Source: Cytophagales bacterium | GTDB lineage: Bacteria > Bacteroidota > Bacteroidia > Cytophagales > Cyclobacteriaceae | Length of the DNA: 64,000 nt | Direction: 5' to 3' | Assembly (NCBI GenBank): GCA_017303795.1 | Contig: JAFLBR010000002.1 | Span: 62,001-126,000, forward strand | Shown: piece by piece, positions 8,813-18,125 of the stretch | How positions within the stretch are numbered: the stretch's first letter is position 1 | Layout of the letters: each line of letters begins with the position of its first letter | Position numbers and translations under genes: made by a program | The notes under the pieces: generated by a model | The model's database searches: none | The model's input: the letters and a program-made list of their open reading frames with translations, nothing else | Told to the model about the DNA's origin: nothing

Positions 8813-10198
8813 TTAAAGTCCATGCTTTTCCAACCTTCTGTAAAGTGATGATCGCGTAAGCCCAAGTTCGGCTGCGGCTTGTGTGATGTTACCGTTGTAT
8901 TTTTTCAACACTTTGCGGATAAGTAATTTCTCTACTTCATCCAGGTTAAACTGATCGAGGTTAATTTGTTGATCGCCTTCGCGGGCTGTTGGACTGTTAA
9001 AATTAAAATCTTCAGGTTGTAAAACTGAGCCGTTGCTTAAAATAATGGCCCGCTCCAGGGCGTGTTGTAACTCACGAATATTTCCCGGCCACGGATGTTT
9101 GCTCATGCGTGTCATAGCTGCTTCGCTTATTTTGCTTACAGTTTTTCCGTAGCGTGAAGCATAATGTTTTAAGAAGTGCTGCGCCAGCAAAGGAATATCT
9201 TCAATGCGTTCGCGCAAGGGCGGAATTTCAATTTCGATGGTGTTGATGCGATAGAGTAAATCTTGCCGGAACCTATTTTCTTTTACCATTTCGTAAAGTG
9301 GCATGTTGGTGGCGCAGATTAAACGCAAATCTATAATGGTGTCTTTGTTTGAACCCACCCGGCTTACTCTTTTATTTTGGATCGCGGTAAGCAACTTGGC
9401 TTGCAGTGGCATAGATAAGTTTCCGATCTCATCCAGAAACAAGCTACCTTGATTCGCTAACTCAAAACGTCCGGCCCGATCTTCTTTTGCATCCGTAAAC
9501 GATCCTTTCTTATGGCCAAACAGTTCGCTTTCAAAAAGTGTTTCAGTAATCGAACCCAGATCAACACTTACAAAGGATTCGCTTTTGCGTGCCGAGTTGC
9601 GGTGAATAGCCCGTGCAATTAATTCTTTGCCGGTTCCGTTTTCACCTAAGATTAAAACATTAGCATCGGTTTGGGCAACGCGTTCAATGGTTTGAAAAAT
9701 GCGCAGCATAGCCTGGCTCTGGCCGATGATGTCGCTGTACTTTTCATTTATTGATTGATTGATCTCCTGGTTTTTTGTTTTAAGCGTTTGAATCTGATCG
9801 CGCGATTCGCGTAAGCGCATGGATGAATAAATAGTGGCTAACAGCTTTTCATTTTCCCAAGGTTTTAATACAAAATCAGTTGCCCCGGCTTTAATAGCTT
9901 TAACGGCCATCTGCACATCGCCATAGGCAGTAATTAGTACAACCACAGCCGAGGGATCGATGCTCAGAATTTTTTCGAGCCAATAATATCCTTCGCTGCC
10001 GCTGCTCACATCTTTGGTAAAGTTCATGTCGAGCAGAATTACATCGTACTCTTCATTGCCCATCAGGGCGGGAATGGCTTCAGGATTTTTCTCAATATCA
10101 ACTTGGGCCACGTGCCGCTTCAGGTACATTTTCGCAGCCTTCAACAGATCTTCGTTATCGTCAACAATCAGAATTTTACCGTGTTTCGAATCAGACAT
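8813..10198 (-). CDS. NtrC-family sigma-54-dependent response regulator
   Basis: A 461-residue enhancer-binding protein. The receiver domain (about 7-125) has the acidic pair DDN and phosphoacceptor Asp57 in VILLDMNF; the AAA+ domain (about 155-385) has Walker A GENGTGKE (185-192) and Walker B LFLDEIGN; the C-terminal Fis-type helix-turn-helix spans about 415-461 (NITQAAAELGLTRSSLYRRL). The sigma-54 contact loop reads GSFTDA (232-237) instead of GAFTGA. The ATG at 10198 starts just before the receiver domain; an earlier ATG at 10219 would overlap a palindromic site. It pairs with the kinase downstream and faces the exporter genes, which carry candidate enhancers and sigma-54 promoters. Confidence 0.92.
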   Translation of the reverse strand: MSDSKHGKILIVDDNEDLLKAAKMYLKRHVAQVDIEKNPEAIPALMGNEEYDVILLDMNFTKDVSSGSEGYYWLEKILSIDPSAVVVLITAYGDVQMAVKAIKAGATDFVLKPWENEKLLATIYSSMRLRESRDQIQTLKTKNQEINQSINEKYSDIIGQSQAMLRIFQTIERVAQTDANVLILGENGTGKELIARAIHRNSARKSESFVSVDLGSITETLFESELFGHKKGSFTDAKEDRAGRFELANQGSLFLDEIGNLSMPLQAKLLTAIQNKRVSRVGSNKDTIIDLRLICATNMPLYEMVKENRFRQDLLYRINTIEIEIPPLRERIEDIPLLAQHFLKHYASRYGKTVSKISEAAMTRMSKHPWPGNIRELQHALERAIILSNGSVLQPEDFNFNSPTAREGDQQINLDQFNLDEVEKLLIRKVLKKYNGNITQAAAELGLTRSSLYRRLEKHGL

Positions 10199-10219
10199 AC
10201 AAGAGTGGAGTTTATACAA

Positions 10220-10235
10220 TGTCCGCCAGTGGGCA
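10220..10235. promoter_or_regulatory. Candidate NtrC-type enhancer site 1
   Basis: TGTCCGCCAGTGGGCA, an imperfect palindrome 22 bases upstream of the regulator start, in the divergent gap toward the HlyD gene. It matches the site at 37870-37885 at 13 of 16 positions. A looser related palindrome lies at 10243-10257. Placement suggests autoregulation or cooperative binding with site 2. Confidence 0.6.
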
Positions 10236-10310
10236 ATATTAGTACCGAAATCGGGACGGCCCTGTTTATGGCGTTTTCAAATGTTTTGTGGGTTCAAAGA
10301 TAACAATCTG

Positions 10311-10326
10311 CGTCCGCAATCGGACA
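10311..10326. promoter_or_regulatory. Candidate NtrC-type enhancer site 2
   Basis: CGTCCGCAATCGGACA contains the perfect inverted repeat GTCCG-CAAT-CGGAC. Its end is 74 bases before the TGGCAC element at 10400, the same distance as at the two other loci. This is the best-formed copy of the motif. Confidence 0.7.
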
Positions 10327-10399
10327 TATCCGTTCACATCTGAACTTGATAAATTCTCAAACCAGTGGATAAATGGCGTTTTAGTGGATAGAAACCGGT

Positions 10400-10414
10400 T
10401 GGCACACTTGTTGG
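10400..10414 (+). promoter_or_regulatory. Candidate sigma-54 promoter of the HlyD gene
   Basis: TGGCACACTTGTTGG matches the sigma-54 form TGGCAC-N5-TTGC except for the last base (G for C). The same 15-base form with one change occurs at 12712. It lies 46 bases from the HlyD start, leaving a leader of about 35 bases. Confidence 0.6.
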
Positions 10415-10460
10415 CAACGGAGCAGGGCACAAACTATTTTGACCCCTTTGTTTTAAGCGC

Positions 10461-11708
10461 ATGGACAAGAAAATTGATAAGAAGTTCTGGACTATTAAGC
10501 GAATTGCTACGTACGGAGGTATTGCTTTGCTGGTTGGGTTTATAGCCTACCAGTTTATTTTTGCTGATCGCAGATCAACTTTTAAAACCGATAAAGACAA
10601 ACTGACCATTGCCACGGTGCAACGAGGAGAGTTTAAAGAATTTATTCCACAAACCGGAACCGTAGAACCAGCCCGTACCGTTTTTCTGGATGCCATTGAA
10701 GGGGGTAACATTAAGCGTATTGTTAGCGAAAGCGGTAAGATGTTGAAGAAGGGCGATGTGATTCTGGAACTTACTAACTTAAATCGCGAGCTAACGGTTT
10801 TGCAACAGGAAGCTTCATTTAACGAAAGTATTAACCGTGCGCGTGAAACCAAACTTGTGATTATGCGCAACGATTTGGAGCAGCAACAACAACTTGCGTT
10901 GATTGAGAATCAATTGCAAATACTGGAACCACAGTATCAGCGCCAGAAACAATTGTATGAAAAGAAACTGATTGCCAAGCAGGAGTTTGAGCAAACAGAA
11001 GCTAACTACAAATATAACCTTGAGCGGAAAAAAATTACATACCAGGCATATCGTGCCGATTCAATTGACAGAATTCGTCAGTTAAAGTTTACAGCTGAAT
11101 CGGAACAGAAGATGATGGTGAGTTTAAATAACCTTTCTAAAATTTTGGATAACCTGGAAATAAAAGCCCCGATAGATGGCCAACTTTCTACGCCACATTG
11201 GGAGATAGGACAAGCCGTAACCCAAGGGCAGCGGTTAGGTCAGGTAGATATTGTAGGTAGTTTTAAAGTCCGGGTGCCGATTGACGAATTATATCTGCCT
11301 AAAATTTCGGTAGGACTTCCGGCTTCAACCAGTTTTGCCAATAAAGATTACATGCTGGCTATTACATATATCTATCCCACCATTCAGAACGGACGGTTTG
11401 AAGTGGATATGGAATTTCAAGGCGATACACCACAAGGCATAAGAAGAGGGCAATCGTTGCGCATGCGCATTGAGTTGGGCCAGGCATCGGAAGAATTGTT
11501 GTTGCCTGTTGGAGGATTTTATAAAGACACCGGTGGTAATTGGGTGTTTGTGTTGGATAGCGACAACAAAGCCGTGCGCAGAAATATTAAGCTGGGCCGC
11601 AAGAACAGCGAAAACTTTGAAGTACTGGAAGGATTGCAGCCGGGCGACCGCGTAATTACCTCTTCGTACGAGAATTTTGGAAACAACGAAGTATTAATCT
11701 TAAACTAG
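10461..11708 (+). CDS. HlyD/MacA-type periplasmic adaptor of an ABC exporter
   Basis: A 415-residue membrane-fusion protein: one N-terminal span (about 17-36), a split lipoyl domain, a long alpha-hairpin rich in Gln and Glu (about 110-225), and beta-barrel plus membrane-proximal domains (APIDGQLSTPHWEIGQAVTQGQRLG and the closing GLQPGDRVITSSYENF). It bridges an inner-membrane ABC permease to a TolC channel. The ATPase begins 129 bases downstream. The regulator gene is divergent upstream and the gap holds two enhancer-like sites and a sigma-54-like promoter. Confidence 0.9.
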   Translation: MDKKIDKKFWTIKRIATYGGIALLVGFIAYQFIFADRRSTFKTDKDKLTIATVQRGEFKEFIPQTGTVEPARTVFLDAIEGGNIKRIVSESGKMLKKGDVILELTNLNRELTVLQQEASFNESINRARETKLVIMRNDLEQQQQLALIENQLQILEPQYQRQKQLYEKKLIAKQEFEQTEANYKYNLERKKITYQAYRADSIDRIRQLKFTAESEQKMMVSLNNLSKILDNLEIKAPIDGQLSTPHWEIGQAVTQGQRLGQVDIVGSFKVRVPIDELYLPKISVGLPASTSFANKDYMLAITYIYPTIQNGRFEVDMEFQGDTPQGIRRGQSLRMRIELGQASEELLLPVGGFYKDTGGNWVFVLDSDNKAVRRNIKLGRKNSENFEVLEGLQPGDRVITSSYENFGNNEVLILN

Positions 11709-11837
11709 ATGCAACTATTTAAGATAGTTGGCGTCTAATAGAATGATTTTATAGAAAAGAGTAACTTTTTAAAAAATAGCCAGTATTCAATAAAACTAAT
11801 CCCATAAGCACATCATCTAACACTTAACCCGAACGTC

Positions 11838-12527
11838 ATGATCAAATTAAAAAACTTAGAGAAGGTTTATACAACAGAAGAAGTTGAAACAACCGCCCTC
11901 AATAACATTAACCTGGAAATTAAAGACGGTGAGTTTGTGGCTATCATGGGCCCTTCTGGTTGTGGTAAGTCAACCTTACTTAATATTTTAGGTTTGCTTG
12001 ATAACCCAACCGGTGGCGAATATCACTTTGGCGAAAACGAAGTTGCCAAATATTCAGAACGCCAGCGCGCGCAATTACGCAAAGGTTCTATCGGGTTTGT
12101 ATTTCAAAGCTTTAACCTGATTGATGAGTTAACGGTATTTGAAAATGTTGAATTACCATTATTGTATTTGAAAGTTCCGTCTGACGAACGTAAGAAAAGA
12201 GTAGAAGAAGTGTTGGAGCGCATGAACATCATGCACCGCAGAAATCACTTCCCGCAGCAACTTTCGGGTGGTCAGCAACAACGTGTAGCCATCTCGCGTG
12301 CTATTGTTGCCAAGCCAAAAGTAATTCTGGCCGATGAACCTACGGGTAATTTGGATTCGGCTAATGGCGAAGAGGTAATGAAACTGTTATCGCAATTAAA
12401 TGAAGAAGGCACAACGGTAATCATGGTAACGCACTCGCCTTACGATGCAAACTATGCACACCGTATTGTTAACCTCTTCGATGGTAAAGTGGTTACTGAA
12501 AATATCAAAGAACAGTTTCACGTTTAA
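11838..12527 (+). CDS. MacB/LolD-type ABC transporter ATPase 1
   Basis: A 229-residue ATP-binding subunit with all motifs: Walker A GPSGCGKS (about 39-46), Q-loop VFQSFNLIDELTV, signature LSGGQQQR, Walker B VILADEPTGNLD, and the switch His in VTHSPYDA. This sequence style is that of ATPases serving FtsX/MacB permeases (lipoprotein, peptide or drug export). It follows the adaptor gene and precedes two permeases on the same strand, forming with them an inner-membrane complex. The second ATPase in the window (48712) is a paralog. Confidence 0.92.
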   Translation: MIKLKNLEKVYTTEEVETTALNNINLEIKDGEFVAIMGPSGCGKSTLLNILGLLDNPTGGEYHFGENEVAKYSERQRAQLRKGSIGFVFQSFNLIDELTVFENVELPLLYLKVPSDERKKRVEEVLERMNIMHRRNHFPQQLSGGQQQRVAISRAIVAKPKVILADEPTGNLDSANGEEVMKLLSQLNEEGTTVIMVTHSPYDANYAHRIVNLFDGKVVTENIKEQFHV

Positions 12528-12633
12528 AAATTGATTTAAGATTTCAGGGAACACGCTTCCTTGATTCGTTCTTCATAGTTTAGGTTTAGGTTAAGATAAA
12601 GCTTGTTCCCCACGGAATGGGCTTTATTGTTTT

Positions 12634-12649
12634 CGTACAGTGCTGTACA
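12634..12649. promoter_or_regulatory. Palindrome at enhancer position before permease 2
   Basis: CGTACAGTGCTGTACA is a perfect palindrome with the same half-site spacing as the CGTCCG sites (8 of 16 identical to site 2). It ends 63 bases before the sigma-54-like element at 12712, that is 11 bases (one helical turn) closer than at the other loci. It may bind the same or a related regulator. Confidence 0.45.
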
Positions 12650-12711
12650 TTTTTGAACAAGCACACGTCTTTCGAACATTTAATACGCTTTGATTTCTGC
12701 TTTTTTCCGCA

Positions 12712-12726
12712 TGGCACATTTGTTGG
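12712..12726 (+). promoter_or_regulatory. Candidate sigma-54 promoter of permease 2
   Basis: TGGCACATTTGTTGG differs from the element at 10400 by one base. It lies 59 bases before the permease start in a 257-base gap after the ATPase gene, so the permease probably has its own regulated start. Confidence 0.55.
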
Positions 12727-12784
12727 GTTTTATATGCAACCTCAACACAAACACAATGTCTTTGCCCCATAAATCCCATCACTC

Positions 12785-15187
12785 ATGATTAAGAATTACC
12801 TGCTCATTACCCTGCGCAACCTGGCCAAGAACAAACTTTTTATTTTCATTAATGTATTCGGCATGGGCATAGCAGTTGCCTGCTGTGTAGTTGCGTATGT
12901 AAACTGGGAGTTTGCTGCTAATTGGGATAAAGACCAATTGAACGGCAAACAAATTTATCGGGTACAGTTTCATCGTAATTTTCAAGATAATCATGAACGC
13001 TACGGAACAGCACCTATGGCTTTGGCTGGCCATGTAAAACAAAATTTTAAAGGTGTTTCTGAAGTGGTGCGATACCAAACTTCTTATAGCGACATCCGCA
13101 TTGGCGATGAAGTATTTGGTACACGAATGATTTTTGCCGACTCCGCCTATTTTAAAGTTTTTACGTATAAGCTGAAATACGGAACCTTCGAAAGTTTTTA
13201 TGACAAAGGCAAAGTAATTATTACCGATGAAGTAGCACTTAAATATTTTAATCGTGAAGATGTTGTAGGCGAACCATTAACCCAAATTGTGTTGGGTAAA
13301 GATGGTGTACGCAGACCAAAAGAATACATTATCGGGGCGGTTACTGAAAAATTACCAGCGAATTCAAGTCTTCAATTTGAAGTAATAGCCCTGTTCGATA
13401 ATTTCTGGGATATTAATCTGGACGAGAAGCAACACGAAACCAGTTGGGCCCGGTGGACAACCTTGTTCATGAAGATTGATAATCCGGATGATGTTGCGGG
13501 AATAAATCAACAACTTCAAAATTATGTTGAGCCTCAAAATCTGGCTCGCGAAGATTTTAAAATCACATCTTATTATTTAGAGAATCTGGATGGTATGATG
13601 AAACGCAATCGGGAAAACCCTCGGGTGAATAACGATTGGATGGGAGGCAGTATCCCCAACGAGGCTGTAGTAATACCCGCTGTAATGGCAGTGCTGTTAA
13701 TGTTGCTGGCGTGTTTCAACTTTACCAATACTTCTATTTCTATTGCAAGCCGTAGGTTAAAAGAAATTGGCATTCGCAAGGTAATGGGTAGTATGCGCAG
13801 CCAGTTGGTATTTCAGTTTCTGGGCGAAAATCTTTTATTGTGTGTACTCGGGCTTGCAGCCGGATTATTATTGGCTGAGTGGTTAGTGCCTGCTTATAAT
13901 TCGTTGTGGAGTTGGTTGAAGTTAGATATTAACTATGCCGATAACATTGGGTTTATCTTATTCTTATTCGGACTTTTATTAATTACGGCATTGATTGCCG
14001 GTGGCTACCCATCTTTTTATGTTACTTCATTCGAGCCTGTAAGCATTTTAAAAGGTAAAGCAAAATTCGGAGGTACCAATTGGTTTACGCGTTTTTTACT
14101 TTTTGGTCAGTTTGTTATTTCCTTGCTTTCCATTGTAATGGGCGTAGCATTTTATCGTAACGGAGAGTATCAACGCAATTACGATTTGGGTTTTGCAACC
14201 AGTGGTGCTATCTCGGTTTGGGTAAATAACGAAGCGGGGTATAATACGTATCGGGATGCACTTTCATCGAATAAAGATATACAGGTAATAGCCGGCACAC
14301 GACACCACATGGGCAATGGTTGGTATAACGATCCGGTAAAATTTGAATCGGTTGAACGCGAGGTTGACATATTTGATATTGGCGATAATTATTTTGAAGC
14401 CATGGACATGACCTTGCTCAGTGGCCGAAATTTTGTGAAAGATTCTGAAACTGATCGGAAGGAATCTGTTTTGGTTTCGGAAGAGTTTGTACGCAGATTT
14501 GGTTGGACGGATAACCCAATAGGTAAACGCATTGTGTGGATGGATACCACACAACTTTTTGTAGTAGGTGTAATTAAAGATGTTTACCCCGGTGCGTTGT
14601 GGAGTCCGATTAACCCGGTTATGCTACGGTATGCAGCACCTTCCAAATACCAGCAAGTAGTAGTAAAAGCCGACCCTACCAAGATGGCTGATGTCGATAA
14701 GTTTATGGAGGCGAAGTGGAAAGAAGTTTTTCCGAATACAGTGTATTACGGTCGCTGGGTAGATGAAGAGATGAAAGAAACTAATGAAATCAATGCCAAC
14801 ATTGTTACCATGTTTGGATTTCTGGCAGTATTCTCTACCCTCATGACGTGCATTGGCATGTATTCGCTGGTATCGCTCAACATCGTAAAGAAGATGAAAG
14901 AAATTGGGGTGCGGAAAGTTTTGGGGGCATCATTGCTAAACATTGTAGGTGTAATCAATTTTGAATTTATAATCAATCTGGCTGTGGCAACAATTGCTGG
15001 TGCGGCTGCTGGTTATCTGATGGCTGATATTCTGATGGCCTCTATCTGGAAGTATTACTTGCAGGTAGGATTGCTCAGTCTCGGGCTATCTGCATTGGTG
15101 TTAGTAGTGATTGCCGCGGTTTCAGTAAGCTTTAAAACAGTTTCAACAGCTTCGCTTAATCCTACTAAAACGTTGCGTGACGAATAA
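12785..15187 (+). CDS. FtsX/MacB-type ABC transporter permease (paralog 2)
   Basis: An 800-residue permease with an N-terminal span (about 20-40), large periplasmic domains and two FtsX blocks; the paired motifs RRLKEIGIRKVMGS and KKMKEIGVRKVLGA mark the cytoplasmic coupling helices. It is the first of two permeases downstream of ATPase 1 and its closest functional partner by position. A strong hairpin follows it, so the next permease may be transcribed separately. Start at the ATG at 12785 fits the conserved IKNYLLITLRNL opening. Confidence 0.88.
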   Translation: MIKNYLLITLRNLAKNKLFIFINVFGMGIAVACCVVAYVNWEFAANWDKDQLNGKQIYRVQFHRNFQDNHERYGTAPMALAGHVKQNFKGVSEVVRYQTSYSDIRIGDEVFGTRMIFADSAYFKVFTYKLKYGTFESFYDKGKVIITDEVALKYFNREDVVGEPLTQIVLGKDGVRRPKEYIIGAVTEKLPANSSLQFEVIALFDNFWDINLDEKQHETSWARWTTLFMKIDNPDDVAGINQQLQNYVEPQNLAREDFKITSYYLENLDGMMKRNRENPRVNNDWMGGSIPNEAVVIPAVMAVLLMLLACFNFTNTSISIASRRLKEIGIRKVMGSMRSQLVFQFLGENLLLCVLGLAAGLLLAEWLVPAYNSLWSWLKLDINYADNIGFILFLFGLLLITALIAGGYPSFYVTSFEPVSILKGKAKFGGTNWFTRFLLFGQFVISLLSIVMGVAFYRNGEYQRNYDLGFATSGAISVWVNNEAGYNTYRDALSSNKDIQVIAGTRHHMGNGWYNDPVKFESVEREVDIFDIGDNYFEAMDMTLLSGRNFVKDSETDRKESVLVSEEFVRRFGWTDNPIGKRIVWMDTTQLFVVGVIKDVYPGALWSPINPVMLRYAAPSKYQQVVVKADPTKMADVDKFMEAKWKEVFPNTVYYGRWVDEEMKETNEINANIVTMFGFLAVFSTLMTCIGMYSLVSLNIVKKMKEIGVRKVLGASLLNIVGVINFEFIINLAVATIAGAAAGYLMADILMASIWKYYLQVGLLSLGLSALVLVVIAAVSVSFKTVSTASLNPTKTLRDE

Positions 15188-15208
15188 TTTTTATTCGCTG
15201 TAACATTC

Positions 15209-15243
15209 AGGCAGGTGGCTGCGTCTAAAAGCCACCTGCCTTT
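15209..15243 (+). terminator. Hairpin after permease 2
   Basis: A perfect 12-bp stem (AGGCAGGTGGCT / AGCCACCTGCCT) with a 9-base loop at 15209-15241, followed by only three T residues. Strong stem, weak T-run: a terminator or processing hairpin. Confidence 0.7.
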
Positions 15244-15329
15244 CCAATAAGAAGTTTTGAAAATCGCATCGGGGTTATGCAACCCTACGTGGTTATTCTG
15301 CATCTGCACCATAACAAAACCGCACCGCC

Positions 15330-17735
15330 ATGTTCAAAAATTACGTTACCGTTGCCCTCCGAAATATTCTGAAACACAAGTTTTATTCAGCGCTTAATAT
15401 TGTTGGGCTCGCGTTTGGGCTTACCGCCTGCTTTCTGATCGGCTTGTATATCTACGATGAAGTTTCGTACGATAAGTTTCATATTGACTATCAAAACATT
15501 TACAGCATTGGTCTGCATGGTAAAATAGGAGGGCAGGAAATTTACACAGCATCATCATGCCCACCTTTGGCGCAGGCTATGGTAAGTGATATACCGGGTG
15601 TAGAACAAGCTATTCGGGTTAATAACTGGAGAAACATAGTTATAAAGTATGAGGAAAAAGCCTTTACGGAGTCGAAGGTATTGTTGGCCGACTCAAACTT
15701 TTTTGAATTCTTTAGCTTTAAACTTATTGAAGGCGATGTAAAAACCGCTTTGAAAGAACCGGCCACCGTAGTGATTACCACCGAAACTGCTCGTAAATAT
15801 TTTGGGGACTCACCGGCTGTGGGAAAAATTATTACAGTTGGTAACGACAACGAAGCATTTAAAATAACCGGTATAGCCGAGCCAGCGCCCACCAATTCGC
15901 AAGTGCAATTTGATTTTATTTTGTCAGGCGCTTCTGATGATAATTTGAAAAGCGATAGCTGGACAAATAATGGCTTGTACTCGTTTTACCGAAAAAATCC
16001 CAATACCGATGTGGCTGGTATTGATGCCCGACTGCGCGAACTTACCATAGAACACGTGGGGCCAGAGTTTGAGCAAGGGCTTGGCGTGGATTTTAAACAA
16101 TTTGAAAAGCAAGGCGGAGTGTATGCATACTTCTCTTATCCCATGCACAGCAAACATCTTTACCAGACACAACTGGCTGATGGGCTTACACCTTCAAGCG
16201 ATATAAAATATGTTTATAGTATTGGCGCGGTAGGGCTTTTTATTCTACTCATTGCGTGCATCAACTTTATGAATCTTTCTACTGCCCGATCATCGGGCCG
16301 GGCTAAAGAAGTAGGCTTGCGCAAAACACTTGGTTCTGTGCGCTCCAAACTCATTGCCCAGTTTATGTCAGAATCGCTGGTGTATGTTTTTGCTGCGATG
16401 CTTATTGCCATAGTATCGGTTTACCTGTTGTTGCCTTCTTTTAATTTACTGGCTGGCAAAGCTCTGGGCTTTAGTCTTATGCTACAACCTGTTGTGTTAG
16501 TGAGTGTGATAGTTGTTTTTATAATTGTGGCACTACTCGCTGGTAGTTACCCGGCTTTTTATCTTACCTCATTCAATCCGGTTGAAGTGCTGAAAGGAAA
16601 GGTACGATCAGGTATGAAGAGCAAAGGTATTCGCAGTACACTGGTAGTAGTTCAGTTTGCAATTTCGATCACGCTTATTATAAGCACGTTGGTGGTTTAT
16701 AATCAATTAAACTTTTTGCGTGAACGTAATATTGGTTTAGACAAATCGGGAGTTATTGTAATTCGCAACACCAGCCGCCTGGCCAATAACCGTACTGCTT
16801 TCCGCGAAAGCGTAAACGGGCAAACCGGTATTGTTAAAACAAGTTTTACCAACAATGTATTTCCGGGTGTTAATAATACTACGGTTTTTAGAGCGGAGAG
16901 TGCCGCGCAGGAACGCATTATGGCTACCTATTATGCTGATTACGATCACATGAATGTTTTGAAGATGGAATTAGCATCCGGTAGATTTTTCTCAAAAGAT
17001 TTTCCTTCTGATTCTACTGCATGTGTAATTAATGAAGCAGCTGTGCGCGAATTAGGTTGGGAGAATCCGCTTACGGAAAAGTTGATTAGTTACAATGGTC
17101 CTTCACCAGTGTCCATGCAAGTGGTAGGCGTTATAAAAGATTTTAACTTCGAATCATTCAAAGCCAATGTAAGACCTTTGGTTATCAGGCTTACTAATAC
17201 GGCCAACAATATGTTGGTGCGGTACGATGGCAAACCCAACGATGCAGTGGCAACCCTTGAGCGCGTTTGGAAACAGAATGCAAGTAACGAACCATTTGAA
17301 TACACTTTCCTGGATCAGAACTTTGATACTTTATTTAAAGAAGAGCAACGCCTGGGGCAATTGTTCACAGTGCTCACCAGTGTAGCCATATTTGTGGCTT
17401 GCCTCGGGTTGATGGGCCTGGCTTCATTCACAGCAGAACAACGCACCAAAGAAATCGGAATCCGAAAAGTGATGGGCGCATCGGTGTCATCAGTTAGTGC
17501 ATTGTTATCGAAAGAATTTATGTGGTTGGTAGCAATTGCATTTGTGTTGGCATCGGCTTTGGCGTGGTACCTGATGGATCAATGGCTGGCATCTTTTGCA
17601 TACCGCATAGAATTAAGCGCAGGTTTATTTGTATTAGGTGGAGCGCTGGCTGCTGGTGTAGCAGCATTAACGGTTAGCTTCCATTTTATAAAGGCGGCCC
17701 GGTCTAACCCGGTAAATTCGCTGCGTTACGAATAA
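15330..17735 (+). CDS. FtsX/MacB-type ABC transporter permease (paralog 3)
   Basis: An 801-residue permease of the same layout as its neighbour: FKNYVTVALRNILKHKFYSA at the start, first FtsX block with GRAKEVGLRKTLGS (about residue 330) and second with QRTKEIGIRKVMGA (about 715). It ends with the NPVNSLRYE tail that recurs in all these paralogs (NPSSTLKYE, NPTKTLRDE, NPVKVLKDE), probably a conserved cytoplasmic end. It sits 142 bases after permease 2. No copy of the enhancer/sigma-54 pair was seen in front of it. Confidence 0.88.
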   Translation: MFKNYVTVALRNILKHKFYSALNIVGLAFGLTACFLIGLYIYDEVSYDKFHIDYQNIYSIGLHGKIGGQEIYTASSCPPLAQAMVSDIPGVEQAIRVNNWRNIVIKYEEKAFTESKVLLADSNFFEFFSFKLIEGDVKTALKEPATVVITTETARKYFGDSPAVGKIITVGNDNEAFKITGIAEPAPTNSQVQFDFILSGASDDNLKSDSWTNNGLYSFYRKNPNTDVAGIDARLRELTIEHVGPEFEQGLGVDFKQFEKQGGVYAYFSYPMHSKHLYQTQLADGLTPSSDIKYVYSIGAVGLFILLIACINFMNLSTARSSGRAKEVGLRKTLGSVRSKLIAQFMSESLVYVFAAMLIAIVSVYLLLPSFNLLAGKALGFSLMLQPVVLVSVIVVFIIVALLAGSYPAFYLTSFNPVEVLKGKVRSGMKSKGIRSTLVVVQFAISITLIISTLVVYNQLNFLRERNIGLDKSGVIVIRNTSRLANNRTAFRESVNGQTGIVKTSFTNNVFPGVNNTTVFRAESAAQERIMATYYADYDHMNVLKMELASGRFFSKDFPSDSTACVINEAAVRELGWENPLTEKLISYNGPSPVSMQVVGVIKDFNFESFKANVRPLVIRLTNTANNMLVRYDGKPNDAVATLERVWKQNASNEPFEYTFLDQNFDTLFKEEQRLGQLFTVLTSVAIFVACLGLMGLASFTAEQRTKEIGIRKVMGASVSSVSALLSKEFMWLVAIAFVLASALAWYLMDQWLASFAYRIELSAGLFVLGGALAAGVAALTVSFHFIKAARSNPVNSLRYE

Positions 17736-17749
17736 GATTTAGATTAAAA

Positions 17750-17782
17750 AAAAGCCCAAAATCTATCTGTTTTGGGCTTTTT
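17750..17782 (+). terminator. Rho-independent terminator after permease 3
   Basis: A 12-bp stem AAAAGCCCAAAA / TTTTGGGCTTTT with an 8-base loop, followed by TT; both flanks are A- and T-rich so it could work in both directions. It closes the exporter block. Confidence 0.85.
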
Positions 17783-17861
17783 TATATTCCAATGTTAAGT
17801 TTTTTCAACCGCTTGGTAATGCTGGCGTAACCTGATAATTTGGGTATCTAAATACAGCGTT

Positions 17862-18107
17862 ATGGAAAAATTAGTGCTTAAAGGAAAGAAAGAAATCAGG
17901 ATGTTGCTGGCCGATTCGTTACATCAAACGGTGCAGGCATTGGGTGTAACCAAGTCTAAAAAGAAGGCCGAACGGTTAATAGAAAAATCTTCGAAACGAT
18001 TAGCTGCGGTAGTGGCAGAGCAGATGAAAAAAGAACTGAAGAAATTGAAAGCACCCAAAGCAAAGAAGGAAAAGAAAGTAAAAGAAGCGGAGTTGGTTAC
18101 AGCGTAA
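17862..18107 (+). CDS. Small lysine-rich protein of unknown function
   Basis: An 81-residue, strongly basic protein. The first 50 residues look helical and amphipathic (ADSLHQTVQALGVTKSKKKAERLIEKSSKRLAAVV); the last 25 are a Lys/Ala/Pro tail (KAPKAKKEKKVKEAE) like those of histone-like or ribosome-associated proteins. No family is recognised with certainty. It is isolated between the terminator and the convergent carotenoid operon, ending 19 bases from it. A nucleic-acid-binding role is a guess from charge. Confidence 0.6.
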   Translation: MEKLVLKGKKEIRMLLADSLHQTVQALGVTKSKKKAERLIEKSSKRLAAVVAEQMKKELKKLKAPKAKKEKKVKEAELVTA

Positions 18108-18125
18108 AGCAAATTTCAGAAAAAA

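Noticed and set aside
15188-15329. Enhancer/sigma-54 pair before permease 3
   Set aside because: The gap contains a hairpin and a TGGTTATTC word but no properly spaced TTG and no GTCCG palindrome.
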